From contig CACIXU010000002.1 of assembly GCA_902590705.1 (NCBI GenBank), forward strand, positions 124,001-188,000: 64,000 nucleotides of DNA, in the 5' to 3' direction. The stretch is from an uncultured Bacteroidota bacterium. GTDB lineage: Bacteria > Bacteroidota > Bacteroidia > Flavobacteriales > Flavobacteriaceae. The notes under the pieces were generated by a model. The model did no database searches and was not told the DNA's origin. It saw nothing but the letters and a program-made list of their open reading frames with translations. A program made the translations under genes and the position numbers. Positions 1 through 7,662 of the stretch are shown one piece after another. The number at the start of each line of letters is the position of its first letter. Within the stretch, counting starts at the first letter, position 1.

Positions 1-17
1 GTTATTAAGTTAATAAC
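1..17 (-). terminator. Possible hairpin after the first lipoprotein gene
   Basis: GTTATTA-AGT-TAATAAC is a perfect 7-bp inverted repeat just past the stop of the minus-strand gene at 38-562. It is pure AT apart from the closing pair and has no clear T-run inside the window, so a role as terminator is only a suggestion. Confidence 0.25.
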
Positions 18-37
18 TAAATTTATAAATTATAAAA

Positions 38-562
38 CTATTTGTTTGCCTCCATGAACATAACAAGTTCTTTATTGAAAGCCTCATCTGGAAAAATAGC
101 ACTTACTTCTATAATTTTGTCATTTTTCCATTTGTAACCAAAATAGCAATGATTCGATATTGTGTCGCCGGAAATTTTCGATATAGCAGTCCAGTCACTC
201 CAATGACTTGTCCAAGTGCTCCCATAATCATCAGAATATTTACCTCCAGCATTCTTTACGTCATTACCTACATAATTCACAGTCTCCATCCATCCTTCTG
301 GAAAACTGATTTCACTAAACATAGCGTGATGAGTGTTTACCAAATCCTCAAAACCAGTTTTAGTCATTTCTATTTTATTAAATTTTATAATAGCATCATC
401 AGATATAATACTTGAATCAAAGTTATTATCTACATAACCCTCCATCATTTCAGAAATTTTCTGAGCTTTTTCGTCTTTTATCTTAATTGTTGAAACTTGT
501 TCTTTATTATTTGCGCAGCCAAGAATTACAATAGATAATATTAAGATTAATTTTTTTCTCAT
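38..562 (-). CDS. NTF2-like (SnoaL/DUF4440-type) lipoprotein, cassette cargo
   Basis: 174 aa. The N-terminus is a lipoprotein signal with lipobox ILGC (Cys16), so the mature protein should be membrane-anchored. The rest resembles the small NTF2-like fold: an N-terminal helix with ENxxF-like spacing, a central His-His pair (THHAMF), a W-rich strand (WTSHWSDW) and a terminal YKWKNDKIIE strand. The same landmarks occur in the genes at 3592-4080 and 5453-5941, so the three are paralogues. NTF2-like domains serve as enzymes or as ligand-binding modules, and I cannot assign a substrate. The start follows the shared cassette leader directly (TTTAAA then ATG on the minus strand). The three family members lie in separate cassettes, which suggests dispersal rather than tandem duplication. 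Confidence 0.75.
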   Translation of the reverse strand: MRKKLILILSIVILGCANNKEQVSTIKIKDEKAQKISEMMEGYVDNNFDSSIISDDAIIKFNKIEMTKTGFEDLVNTHHAMFSEISFPEGWMETVNYVGNDVKNAGGKYSDDYGSTWTSHWSDWTAISKISGDTISNHCYFGYKWKNDKIIEVSAIFPDEAFNKELVMFMEANK

Positions 563-655
563 TTTAAATAATTTATAGTTAATAATTACTAATATAACAA
601 AAACTACAAAAGAAGATTAGAATTACCAGAAATATAGAATCTAATGTCTATTTTT
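563..655. repeat. Cassette boundary 1: leader plus decayed recombinase-tail site
   Basis: On the minus strand 563-600 carries the shared leader (GTTATATTAGTAATTATTAAC then AAATTATTTAAA before the start at 562). From 620 the plus strand reads E-L-P-E-I-stop and then a decayed stretch ending MSIF, recognisable against E-V-P-E-L-K-E-E-D-M-P-I-F at 9341. The conserved GAGGATATGCC core is lost, so this copy is degenerate. Confidence 0.55.
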
Positions 656-1337
656 CAATTTCAGTGTTAATTTTAGAAATAATTTCTGAATCCATTTTTA
701 ACTGTCTATTTACATACATAACATAAGTTTTGTGATATTGAGCTTTATTCATGAACTTTTCTAAAATGTATTGTGGAATCTTGGTTTTAGACAAATATTT
801 TTTAGGTTCCATTATGCCAAAATATTTTTCTCCTTCCAAATTATATTTTGTGTTTCTTGAGACAAAATCTCTTAGTTCAGGAGTAAAATCTCTTAATATT
901 ATATTTTCAATTTCTTTGATAAATTTATGATTTGAATACTTATTTTGAAGTAGGGTAACTATCTCTTGATTTTCAATAAGTTCTATTAATCCAGAATTTT
1001 TTAATGAGGTATACTCTTCAGTATTCTCAACTAATATCGTATTAAATTCGAGAGATTTAAACAAATAGTCAGAGAGTGAATCTTTATACTTTACATCATT
1101 ATACTTATCAAATTCGTAAAGATTGTAAATTGCTTTAACAGCATCATTATGAACACCAAGATTAAGTTCAAAGTCATCTTTTTCATATAAAATATTTTGT
1201 TTGATTTTAGTAAGAGATGCATTTTTTAATTCCTCTTTATATGATAATGCATTTTGCTTTTCCCAGTAAAATGAAATAGTTATTCCAAAAAAGATAACTA
1301 AAAATTCAATAAGATATTTTAATATAATAGTTTTCAT
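648..1337 (-). CDS. DUF6090-like membrane-anchored protein
   Basis: 229 aa. One hydrophobic segment near residues 7-22 (LIEFLVIFFGITISFYW) is followed by a long, charged, mainly helical domain. This is the layout of the Bacteroidota DUF6090 family, whose usual N-terminus is a YAxGEixLVxxGIlIAL-type membrane helix. Two further copies of this architecture lie at 15240-15947 and 17107-17817. No catalytic motif is visible and the function is unknown; the bulk may face the periplasm or the cytoplasm. The stop abuts the preceding decayed site, and the start is preceded by the short form of the leader (CTAAAATAACAAAACCTAC on the plus strand). Confidence 0.7.
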   Translation of the reverse strand: MKTIILKYLIEFLVIFFGITISFYWEKQNALSYKEELKNASLTKIKQNILYEKDDFELNLGVHNDAVKAIYNLYEFDKYNDVKYKDSLSDYLFKSLEFNTILVENTEEYTSLKNSGLIELIENQEIVTLLQNKYSNHKFIKEIENIILRDFTPELRDFVSRNTKYNLEGEKYFGIMEPKKYLSKTKIPQYILEKFMNKAQYHKTYVMYVNRQLKMDSEIISKINTEIEK

Positions 1338-1427
1338 TTGAAATAATTTATGATACTAAAATAACAAAACCTACAAAAGGGGTAAGATTCTACAGCACTT
1401 AAGAAGGAGGATATGCCCATGGTTTAA
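1338..1427. repeat. Cassette boundary 2: leader plus intact recombinase-tail site
   Basis: 1338-1380 holds the minus-strand leader of the DUF6090-like gene, including AAAACCTACAAAAGGGG. At 1386-1427 the plus strand encodes D-S-T-A-L-K-K-E-D-M-P-M-V-stop, matching the recombinase end E-V-P-V-L-K-E-E-D-M-P-M-I-stop codon for codon. The core GAGGATATGCC is at 1407-1417. Confidence 0.8.
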
Positions 1428-1467
1428 TTTATTAATTTGGTAATCTTGTAAATGATTGAAATTATTC

Positions 1468-1938
1468 ATGACAAAGTATGAGATAATAAATTTCAAAAAT
1501 GAATACAGCAAGCTTTTCTATGATTTAAACATAGAGTGGTTAAATGAGTTTTTTTTGGTAGAAGATTATGACAAAAAGATTTTATCAAACCCTCAAAAAT
1601 ATATCATCAATAAAGGCGGCAGCATCTTTTTTGCAAAGAAAGGCGGAAGAATTATAGGAGTTGTTGCGCTAATGCCAACTCCTGAACTTGGTGTATACGA
1701 ATTAACCAAAATGGGAGTAAAAAAAGCTTTACGTAATAAAGGGGTAGGAAAACTACTCTTAAAGAAATGCATTGAGCAAGTAATAGAAAATAAACTAAAA
1801 AAAGTAATTATTTACTCAAACAGAAAACTTGAAAATGCAATATACTTATACAAATCTTTTGGTTTTACTGAAGTTGAATTAGAAAAAAAATCTAACTACA
1901 AAAGAGCGGATATAAAACTTGAGCTTGACTTACAATAA
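1468..1938 (+). CDS. GNAT-family N-acetyltransferase
   Basis: About 156 aa. The acetyl-CoA loop is visible as R-N-K-G-V-G-K-L-L (the Q/RxxGxG/A signature), preceded by a strand ending ELTKMGVKKALR and followed by a helix with KCIEQV. The C-terminal ENAIYLYKSFGFTEVE is the usual GNAT motif B region. The substrate cannot be told; small-molecule or peptide amine acetylation is typical. A TTG four codons upstream (1456) could also start it, but ATG 1468 (MTKYEIINF) is preferred. It is one of the few plus-strand genes in the array, lacks the shared leader and sits directly after a recombinase-tail site. Confidence 0.85.
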   Translation: MTKYEIINFKNEYSKLFYDLNIEWLNEFFLVEDYDKKILSNPQKYIINKGGSIFFAKKGGRIIGVVALMPTPELGVYELTKMGVKKALRNKGVGKLLLKKCIEQVIENKLKKVIIYSNRKLENAIYLYKSFGFTEVELEKKSNYKRADIKLELDLQ

Positions 1939-1947
1939 ATACCTAAA

Positions 1948-2220
1948 TTAGTTCCTTTTTGGGGCTGTCATTCCCTTTTGTTCTCTACCAACTTTTTCTT
2001 TAATTGAATCAACTTTGTGAAGATAAAACTCAAAGATTCCGTTTATTTTATTTTTTCCATTTTTATTATACCCTTTTAAAGTGTCAATTATGACTTGTAC
2101 TTGTTCAATATTAAAATCCTCAGGTACAGTTATATCAACTTTTATTGTTTCAGGAAACTTAATAGATACACAGCAGATAATAGATAAGCCAAAAGCTAAA
2201 ATTAACAGTAAATTTTTCAT
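1948..2220 (-). CDS. Small putative lipoprotein, unknown function
   Basis: 90 aa. A hydrophobic N-terminus runs into LSIICC (Cys16/Cys17), compatible with a lipoprotein signal. The mature part (VPEDFNIEQVQVIIDTLKG) is short and hydrophilic. I do not recognise a family. It ends 9 bases from the convergent GNAT gene. Upstream lies a worn cassette boundary. Confidence 0.5.
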   Translation of the reverse strand: MKNLLLILAFGLSIICCVSIKFPETIKVDITVPEDFNIEQVQVIIDTLKGYNKNGKNKINGIFEFYLHKVDSIKEKVGREQKGMTAPKRN

Positions 2221-2300
2221 TGATTAATAATTAATAATCAACAAAGATAAATTACATACAAAAAAATAAAACCTATAAAAAAGGTGGGAACTGAATTTGT
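2221..2300. repeat. Cassette boundary 3 (decayed)
   Basis: AATAAAACCTATAAAAAAGGTGGGAACTGAATTT on the plus strand near 2265-2300 lines up with the AAAACCTACAAAAGGGGTAGAAGTACC part of better boundaries, and TTAATAATTAATAATCA upstream resembles the leader. The recombinase-tail codons are not recognisable. Confidence 0.4.
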
Positions 2301-2393
2301 AAATGATATTACTGACTATTTCCTTAAAAACAAATAGTTGTTTATTTGTAACTATTTTATATACTAAGTTATAAATAACTTAAATATAATTCT

Positions 2394-2660
2394 GTGAATT
2401 TAATGCTAACTGCAAGCTGTAATGATGCTGATGATTTTAAAATAAATGGCTATGAAAAAGTAAAGTCTGAGTTTTCTGATTGGTGTGATTCTTCAAAATG
2501 TATTTTTTGTAAAATTGATAATCAAAATGTTTTAGAACTATTTTTTTATGTAAACCCTCCCAAACTTAAAGAGTGGTTGGCTAAACCATCCACTCAACAA
2601 ATGTTTAAAGAACATAATTTTGTCCCAAAAAGATATTCTTTTGAGCCACTATCAATATAA
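2394..2660 (+). CDS. Small hypothetical protein, possibly truncated
   Basis: Up to 88 aa from GTG 2394, or 85 aa from ATG 2403. Composition looks coding (SEFSDWCDSSKCIFCKID, then VNPPKLKEWLAKPSTQQMF, ending PKRYSFEPLSI). There are four cysteines in the first half. The N-terminus reads M-L-T-A-S-C, like the tail of a lipobox without its hydrophobic stretch, so an upstream signal peptide may have been lost by recombination. No family recognised. Confidence 0.45.
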   Translation: MNLMLTASCNDADDFKINGYEKVKSEFSDWCDSSKCIFCKIDNQNVLELFFYVNPPKLKEWLAKPSTQQMFKEHNFVPKRYSFEPLSI

Positions 2661-2690
2661 TTTTTAATACAAAACCTAAAAAGGGGTAAG
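2661..2690. repeat. Cassette boundary 4: flank only, tail site deleted
   Basis: ATACAAAACCTAAAAAGGGG at about 2667-2686 is the first half of the boundary consensus, but it passes straight into the next gene's terminator without the EEDMP codons. Compared with boundary 8 this looks like a short internal deletion. Confidence 0.5.
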
Positions 2691-2715
2691 CAAAACCCTC
2701 CACTTGGGAGGGCTT
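2691..2715 (-). terminator. Cassette-type terminator of the 2724-3476 gene
   Basis: CCCTCC (2696-2701) pairs with GGAGGG across a short ACTTG loop. On the minus strand the hairpin is followed by a T-run (GGAGGGTTTTG), as in a factor-independent terminator. Nearly the same hairpin follows the genes ending at 3592 and 6076. Confidence 0.7.
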
Positions 2716-2723
2716 AACTAAAT

Positions 2724-3476
2724 TTAATTCAAATACATTATTAAAGAAGATTCCATCCTATCCCTAATAACTCTCATACTTGAATTTGTTCCATATTTTT
2801 TGTTAGATTCAGAACTAACTTTTTTAGGAACACTCCAGGTTTTCATTGCATCATCTTTACTTTTAAAACCGTCAACGGTAATGTAATTCCATTCGTTTTC
2901 AGCAAAGCTAATTGGGTCAAGCCTTGGATGTGAAACCCAAAATTGATTATTTGAGTATTTTTCATAAATAGATTTAGTGGACTCAATATGCTTTTTAGAA
3001 TATTTTGGGATATCATTAACCCTCATAAAATTGGTAATTGCATATTTTGATGGAGTATCGCTCTTATTGAATTGAGCAACTTCAGCCAACATTGCTGAAT
3101 AGACAAGCTCTCGATTAGACCTATGAACATTCATTAATTCTTCATTTATCTCAGGGGCCATATCATCAATTGGATCATAGAAATTAACTTTACAAGGCTG
3201 TTTGCTTTTTTGATAAACATCAACAGTCATGTGTGTTATATGGTTGCTCATTTCAGAAAGTGGGTTAACTTTTCGAAAAACCCAAATATCGCGACATCCA
3301 TCCTCAATTGCTCGTTTCATTTTATCTGCAATAAAAGTCTTCATAAGGTTTTCAAAACTTTTTTCGTGACCCTTATTTACCTTGTAAAAGTTGTATCGAA
3401 TAACTTTATCTTCATCTTGTGCGTTGGCATTAAAATTTATCAGTAGTATAGTAAATAGGAAAATAATTTTTTTCAT
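2724..3476 (-). CDS. Secreted two-domain protein, ABM-like halves, unknown function
   Basis: 250 aa with a signal peptide ending near ANA-Q19. The two halves look like alpha/beta barrel halves of the antibiotic-biosynthesis-monooxygenase kind (YNFYKVNKGHEKSFENLM early; EWNYITVDGFKSKDDAMKTW late), but no catalytic residues can be named. The gene at 6076-6822 has the same size, signal and layout, so the two are paralogues in different cassettes. The reading frame stays open upstream, but MKKIIFLFT at 3476 is the real start because it begins the signal peptide and sits immediately after the shared leader. Confidence 0.7.
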   Translation of the reverse strand: MKKIIFLFTILLINFNANAQDEDKVIRYNFYKVNKGHEKSFENLMKTFIADKMKRAIEDGCRDIWVFRKVNPLSEMSNHITHMTVDVYQKSKQPCKVNFYDPIDDMAPEINEELMNVHRSNRELVYSAMLAEVAQFNKSDTPSKYAITNFMRVNDIPKYSKKHIESTKSIYEKYSNNQFWVSHPRLDPISFAENEWNYITVDGFKSKDDAMKTWSVPKKVSSESNKKYGTNSSMRVIRDRMESSLIMYLN

Positions 3477-3540
3477 TTTAAATAATTTATGGTTAATAAT
3501 TACTAATATAATAAAACCTACAAAAGAGGGATAAATAAAA
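3477..3540. repeat. Cassette boundary 5: full leader, tail site deleted
   Basis: TTTAAATAATTTATGGTTAATAATTACTAATATAATAAAACCTACAAAAG on the plus strand (in pieces: 3477-3496, 3497-3516, 3517-3526) is the best example of the complete leader. It is followed directly by the terminator of the next gene; the EEDMP codons are absent. Confidence 0.75.
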
Positions 3541-3560
3541 AACCCTCCGATTAGGAGGGG
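3541..3560 (-). terminator. Cassette-type terminator of the 3592-4080 gene
   Basis: CCCTCC (3543-3548), loop GATTA, GGAGGG (3554-3559), with an A-run on the plus-strand left flank, i.e. a T-run after the hairpin on the minus strand. It lies about 30 bases past the stop of the lipoprotein gene. Confidence 0.7.
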
Positions 3561-3591
3561 AATAAATTTTAAAATTTTCTTATTCATGGTT

Positions 3592-4080
3592 TTAGTTTTG
3601 GTTTTGAGCCTCTGTATATGCTGCAATTTCCATTTTTTCGATAGATTCGTCAAAATATCCTTGGACCACAACAATTTTTCCATTCTCCCATTTATAATCA
3701 AAATGTGTTGGAAGTGAGTACTCCTTACCTGTTGTCTTTCCTGTCCCAGTCCATGTTGACCATACATTTGACCATATTTCACCATTTGCAAAATAATTAG
3801 TATGCACATAAAGGTCTTTGATTTTTATATTATCATACAAAATATCATGATGAGCTTTAAACCCGGCAGTTAAATTTTCAAAACCAGTAAGTTCAGTATT
3901 ATTAACTCTTGTAATGACATCGTCAGCATAATATTGAGAAACTTCAAAGTCATTATTTTCATATTTTTCAACTAACATCTTAATATTTGAGGAAAGTTCG
4001 TCATCAGTCTTAAGAATTGATTGATTTGTATCGGCACAGCCAATGAGAATTGCAAAAATAACTACATATAAATATTTCAT
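3592..4080 (-). CDS. NTF2-like lipoprotein, paralogue of the 38-562 gene
   Basis: 162 aa, lipobox LIGC (Cys15). The landmarks match the 38-562 product: KYENNDFEVS near the start, KAHHDILY with the His-His pair, WSNVWSTWTGTG and FDYKWENGKIVVV. Together they suggest a SnoaL/DUF4440-type NTF2 fold held at a membrane. It has the complete leader upstream and its own terminator, making it one of the cleanest single-gene cassettes. The ligand or substrate is unknown. Confidence 0.75.
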   Translation of the reverse strand: MKYLYVVIFAILIGCADTNQSILKTDDELSSNIKMLVEKYENNDFEVSQYYADDVITRVNNTELTGFENLTAGFKAHHDILYDNIKIKDLYVHTNYFANGEIWSNVWSTWTGTGKTTGKEYSLPTHFDYKWENGKIVVVQGYFDESIEKMEIAAYTEAQNQN

Positions 4081-4178
4081 TTTAAATAATTTACGGTTAA
4101 TAAGTACTAATATAATAAAATCTATAGAAGGGTTTTGAATTACCGGAGCTAAAAAAGGAGGATATGCCTGTTATTTAG
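4081..4178. repeat. Cassette boundary 6: leader plus intact recombinase-tail site
   Basis: 4081-4120 is the leader. 4137-4178 reads E-L-P-E-L-K-K-E-D-M-P-V-I-stop in frame, with GAGGATATGCC at 4158-4168. The TAG stop (4176-4178) directly abuts the CTA that is the minus-strand stop of the next gene (4179-4181). Confidence 0.85.
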
Positions 4179-5363
4179 CTAATCTAAATTTTGATAAACT
4201 ATTCTCTCAAAAGATGTAAATAAGTTATAAGATTCCATATCATTAAAAGGTGATAAGAAATTCATATAGATTAATGCAAATTCATTTTTGAAATCAATAG
4301 TGAAGTAATTATTCCAACCACCCCAATATGCTGTGCCTGACGGTCTATATTTTGAATTTTGCTCATATGCCCATCCAAGAGTCCAGTTATCATAATTATC
4401 AAAAAAATTATCTTTATCACCACGAGGTCCTGACTCAATATACGTAACATTAACTGGTCTATGAATTTGATTGAATTTATTTAATTGTTTAGTATTTAGT
4501 TTATCAAAAGTTGATTCTTTTAAAACTCTCTTACCATCAGCATTTCCTTTATTTAGCATACACAATAAAAATTTAGAATAATCATCTGGAGATGAAAATA
4601 GTCCAGCTCCACCACTAAATTTATTTTTGATTTTTGGTCTTGTAAAATCTATTTTTTTTAATGTTTTAATTCCAGTTCTTTCGAATTTATTTACCATTAA
4701 ATAATGTAAACTATCGGGAACGTTAAACCAAGTACTGTTCATTTCGAGTGGTCCAGTAATGTATTTCCTTAAATAATCCTCAAGATTCATCCCGCTTACT
4801 CTTTCAATTAGAACCCCAACCCAGTCTATATTTGGACCGTACATAAAACTCTCACCGGCTTCGAATAATCGGGGTTTAGATTTTTCAATCCAACCTACTT
4901 TTTTCTTTAAGTTGTTCCAGTCTTTAATTTTTGGACTTGTAAATTCATAACCAAAACCTGCAGTATGAGTAAGTAGATGTCTAAGAGTAATACTCTTAGT
5001 AGGTTCTATTATTTCATTATTATTATTCAAAATTTTAATTGTAGACATTTCTGGTAAAATATTATCCAATGGGTCGTCTAACTTAATTTGACCATTTTCA
5101 ACTAATTGTAAGGCTGCAACTGAAGTAATTGCTTTTGTTAGTGATGCGACAGCAAAGATATTATTCTTTCTGATTGTATCTTTTCTATTCCACCTTGAAG
5201 GACCAAAAGAATAAAATTTCATCTTCCCAGACCTGTAAATTTTTCCCATTACAACGGGTGGAAGATTTGTTTTTTTTATCTCATCAATAATTAAGTTGTC
5301 TAAGTTTCGTGGATTATTAGTTTCACAGGAGACTAAAACTAAAATAATAAGAAGCTTTTTCAC
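4179..5363 (-). CDS. Serine hydrolase lipoprotein (class C beta-lactamase / family VIII esterase fold)
   Basis: 394 aa, lipobox LVSC (Cys13). The nucleophile motif SLTK (Ser74-Lys77) lies in AVASLTKAI; FMYGPNIDWVG (Tyr175) gives the second motif; YWGGWNNYF near the C-terminus gives the WGG form of the third motif. This combination fits EstB/family VIII carboxylesterases rather than true AmpC, so an ester or small cyclic amide substrate is more likely than antibiotic resistance. The start is GTG, directly after a short-form leader lacking the TTAACC part. Length is normal for the family. Confidence 0.85.
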   Translation of the reverse strand: MKKLLIILVLVSCETNNPRNLDNLIIDEIKKTNLPPVVMGKIYRSGKMKFYSFGPSRWNRKDTIRKNNIFAVASLTKAITSVAALQLVENGQIKLDDPLDNILPEMSTIKILNNNNEIIEPTKSITLRHLLTHTAGFGYEFTSPKIKDWNNLKKKVGWIEKSKPRLFEAGESFMYGPNIDWVGVLIERVSGMNLEDYLRKYITGPLEMNSTWFNVPDSLHYLMVNKFERTGIKTLKKIDFTRPKIKNKFSGGAGLFSSPDDYSKFLLCMLNKGNADGKRVLKESTFDKLNTKQLNKFNQIHRPVNVTYIESGPRGDKDNFFDNYDNWTLGWAYEQNSKYRPSGTAYWGGWNNYFTIDFKNEFALIYMNFLSPFNDMESYNLFTSFERIVYQNLD

Positions 5364-5400
5364 ATTACTAAAATAACAAAACCTACAAAAGGTTATTAAA
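5364..5400. repeat. Cassette boundary 7: short leader, tail site deleted
   Basis: ATTACTAAAATAACAAAACC then TACAAAAGG directly follows the GTG start at 5363 on the plus strand. The EEDMP codons are missing; the terminator of the next gene comes next. Confidence 0.6.
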
Positions 5401-5401
5401 A

Positions 5402-5430
5402 GAAAAATCCCCCACGAGGGAGGGATTATG
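5402..5430 (-). terminator. Imperfect cassette-type terminator
   Basis: TCCCCC facing GGGAGGGA around an ACGA loop, flanked on the left by AAAAA (a T-run on the minus strand). It lies downstream of the gene at 5453-5941. Confidence 0.5.
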
Positions 5431-5452
5431 ATTAAAGATTCGCAACTAAAAT

Positions 5453-5941
5453 TTATTTTTGGGATGCAGCAATTTCTTCATTCAATCGTGTTGGGTCAAA
5501 TATCCAAGATGCACTTACAATTTTTCCATCAACCCATTTAAATGATACATTTACTGGGTTTGGAGTATCAGTTTCTCCAGTCCTTTTAGATGTTCCTTTC
5601 CACCAACCCCACAAATGACTCCAAACTTGATTATTATTATTTTCATCATAAAAAGTGGTTTCAACAAAATTCATTGGCATATTAATATTTTTATATAATT
5701 TATGATGCATTGAGAAACCCTCCCTTACTTGAATTTTATTGTAATTTTCTCCATTAATTGAAAGAGTAGCATCATTTGAAATGAATTTATTGAATGCTGA
5801 AAAATCATTTTCAAAATAACCTTTATTTATTTGACGAATTGCCTCCGAGTATTTGTCAGAAGTTCTGGTTGTTCCAGTAATTTCTTGAGCTAAAGAATAA
5901 AAGGAAGAGGCTAATAACAGTAATAAAAATACTTTTTTCAT
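5453..5941 (-). CDS. Secreted NTF2-like protein, third paralogue
   Basis: 162 aa with a signal peptide (MKKVFLLLLLASS, cleavage near LA-Q19) instead of a lipobox. It keeps the family landmarks: GYFENDFSAF, SMHHKLY with the His-His pair, VWSHLWGWWKGTSK and VSFKWVDGKIVSASW. It is therefore a periplasmic or secreted version of the 38-562 and 3592-4080 lipoproteins. The complete leader precedes the start. Function unknown. Confidence 0.75.
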   Translation of the reverse strand: MKKVFLLLLLASSFYSLAQEITGTTRTSDKYSEAIRQINKGYFENDFSAFNKFISNDATLSINGENYNKIQVREGFSMHHKLYKNINMPMNFVETTFYDENNNNQVWSHLWGWWKGTSKRTGETDTPNPVNVSFKWVDGKIVSASWIFDPTRLNEEIAASQK

Positions 5942-6039
5942 TTTAAATAATTTATGGTTAATAATTCGCTAATATAACAAAATCTAAAAAAGGGTTAGAA
6001 GTCCCTGAACTAAATCAAGAGGATATGCCGATGATATAA
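5942..6039. repeat. Cassette boundary 8: the most complete copy
   Basis: This boundary has all parts in order: leader (5942-5981), the AAAATCTAAAAAAGGG half, the in-frame tail E-V-P-E-L-N-Q-E-D-M-P-M-I-stop (5998-6039, core 6019-6029), then the next gene's terminator. It explains the deleted boundaries 4, 5 and 7 as losses of the middle block. Confidence 0.85.
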
Positions 6040-6063
6040 AAAACCCTCCGCTTGGGAGGGTTA
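6040..6063 (-). terminator. Cassette-type terminator of the 6076-6822 gene
   Basis: CCCTCC (6044-6049), loop GCTTG, GGAGGG (6055-6060), with AAAAA on the left, i.e. a T-run on the minus strand after the hairpin. It begins at the stop of the tail site. Confidence 0.75.
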
Positions 6064-6075
6064 AAATATTCTTCA

Positions 6076-6822
6076 TTAATATGATGATGAGGTTGAAGCT
6101 AAAATTTCATAAATAACTCTATTATCCCATCCATTTGGAAGGAATTCTCCTATTTCAGCTTTTTCTTTGTCCGTAACAATTGATGAAAACATTAAATGGT
6201 CTAAAACTTCTTCCATTGTGTTGTAACTATCCCAGAAAAATAAAGGGGGTTTATTCTGTGGAATAATTCTGGTAGCCATCCCCCAATCTGTCATTCCATA
6301 TTTTGCCATTTTATCTGAAGTAAACCTACTGGATATTTCATCTGCTTTTTTCATACATCCAGCAAGGTCATTTGGAGAACACCAATTTAATAATACAAAT
6401 TTACCTTGATTACCTGTTTGAATTTGTTTTTCAATTTTATAATAAAATTGTCCAGGGCTTTCAACATCTATGCCTTTATATATTTCGCTCCTTGTCTTAC
6501 CAAATTTTTTCTCATAAGGCCAAGTAGCTGCTTTATCTGCTAATTGTTTTGAGTTTTTATAAAGATGGACCCATATATAGTCAATTTCATTAGTTAAAGG
6601 TTCTGGGTTTCCAATACCTCTAACTTTCTTTAACAAAATCCATCCCTCAAAACTCCCATTGTTAACATTATCTTGAGCTAATTGTTTACCATAGTCAAGT
6701 TGAATAGTTTCAAATTCAGAAAGCTTGTTATCATTAACGCTTACAGGGTGGAAAACAAATAAACCCTGTTGAGCGTTTAAGCTTGTAGTAAAGATTAATA
6801 GTAATAAAAATACTTTTTTCAT
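6076..6822 (-). CDS. Secreted two-domain protein, paralogue of 2724-3476
   Basis: 248 aa, signal peptide ending near LNA-Q. As in the 2724-3476 product there are two similar halves: VNDNKLSEFETIQLDYGKQL with GWILLKKVR early, and GKFVLLNWCSPNDL with TDWGMATRII later. The layout is reminiscent of dimeric alpha/beta barrel (ABM-like) folds; no active-site residue is evident. The complete leader precedes the start. Function unknown. Confidence 0.7.
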   Translation of the reverse strand: MKKVFLLLLIFTTSLNAQQGLFVFHPVSVNDNKLSEFETIQLDYGKQLAQDNVNNGSFEGWILLKKVRGIGNPEPLTNEIDYIWVHLYKNSKQLADKAATWPYEKKFGKTRSEIYKGIDVESPGQFYYKIEKQIQTGNQGKFVLLNWCSPNDLAGCMKKADEISSRFTSDKMAKYGMTDWGMATRIIPQNKPPLFFWDSYNTMEEVLDHLMFSSIVTDKEKAEIGEFLPNGWDNRVIYEILASTSSSY

Positions 6823-6888
6823 TTTAAATAATTTCTGGTTAATAATTGCTAATATAAGAAAATCAAAAAAAGGAGGAACGAAGTAAAA
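6823..6888. repeat. Cassette boundary 9: leader only
   Basis: TTTAAATAATTTCTGGTTAA then TAATTGCTAATATAAGAAAATC on the plus strand is the leader of the gene starting at 6822. After AAAAAAAGGAGG the recombinase-tail codons cannot be recognised. Confidence 0.6.
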
Positions 6889-7662
6889 CTACAATTTAGT
6901 TGAGGACTTTCTATTAGCTACATATGCGTTGGCTTGAGCCTTGGGCAGCAAAAGTACATCAGCAATATTGACGTGATCAGGTGCCAGGACCATAAATTCT
7001 ATAAGATCTGCCACATCTTTCGCGGAGAGTGGAGTCAGTCCCTTATAAACTTGGGAAGCTTTATGTTTGTTTCCTTTAAATCGAATCTCTGAAAATTCAG
7101 TATTTACCATACCGGGATGGACTGCGCTTACTTTAATTCCCAAAGGATTTAAATCTAAACGCAGCCCTTCGGTAAATGCATCTACTGCAAATTTACTGCT
7201 ACAGTAAACACTTCCATTAGGGTAAACTTCTTTCCCTGCTATTGAACCTAAATTTATGATGTGTCCTTTTTTCCTGGAAACCATAGTTGGCAAAACAGCT
7301 TTTGTTACATAGGTTAATCCTTTGAAATTACTGTCAATCATAGCATCCCAATCGTTTAAATCAGCCTCATGAACAGGGTTAAGACCGTGGGCGTTTCCAG
7401 CATTATTAATTAAAATATCAATTGACGAAAATTTTTCGGGTAGTGAATTTATCTTTTCAAAAACTCTTTCTTTATCCCCAACATCAAAAACCAAAATATA
7501 AGATGGGGTATCCAGTTTTGACTGCAGTTCTTTCAAACGATTTTCCCTTCTTCCACATAAAATCAAGTTAGCACCTCCCTTACTTAAAACCTCTGCTGTA
7601 GCCCAACCAATTCCACTGCTGGCTCCAGTAACCATAATGTTTTTTCCTTTTAACTTTTTCAT
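6889..7662 (-). CDS. Short-chain dehydrogenase/reductase (YdfG-like)
   Basis: 257 aa, classical SDR length. The NAD(P) loop TGASSGIG is at residues 12-19, NNAG at 86-89, the catalytic Ser140 in INLGS and the YxxxK pair Tyr153/Lys157 (YCSSK). CGRRENRL after strand 2 has Arg-Arg, which favours NADPH. The overall pattern resembles YdfG-type 3-hydroxy acid/serine dehydrogenases, so reduction of a small semialdehyde or oxidation of a hydroxy acid is likely. It has no signal peptide and is one of few cytosolic proteins in the array. The short leader form precedes its start. Confidence 0.9.
   Translation of the reverse strand: MKKLKGKNIMVTGASSGIGWATAEVLSKGGANLILCGRRENRLKELQSKLDTPSYILVFDVGDKERVFEKINSLPEKFSSIDILINNAGNAHGLNPVHEADLNDWDAMIDSNFKGLTYVTKAVLPTMVSRKKGHIINLGSIAGKEVYPNGSVYCSSKFAVDAFTEGLRLDLNPLGIKVSAVHPGMVNTEFSEIRFKGNKHKASQVYKGLTPLSAKDVADLIEFMVLAPDHVNIADVLLLPKAQANAYVANRKSSTKL

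Noticed and set aside
3477-3809. N-terminal extension of the 2724-3476 gene
   Set aside because: The extra codons translate the leader and the antisense of the neighbouring lipoprotein gene; the signal peptide starts at 3476.
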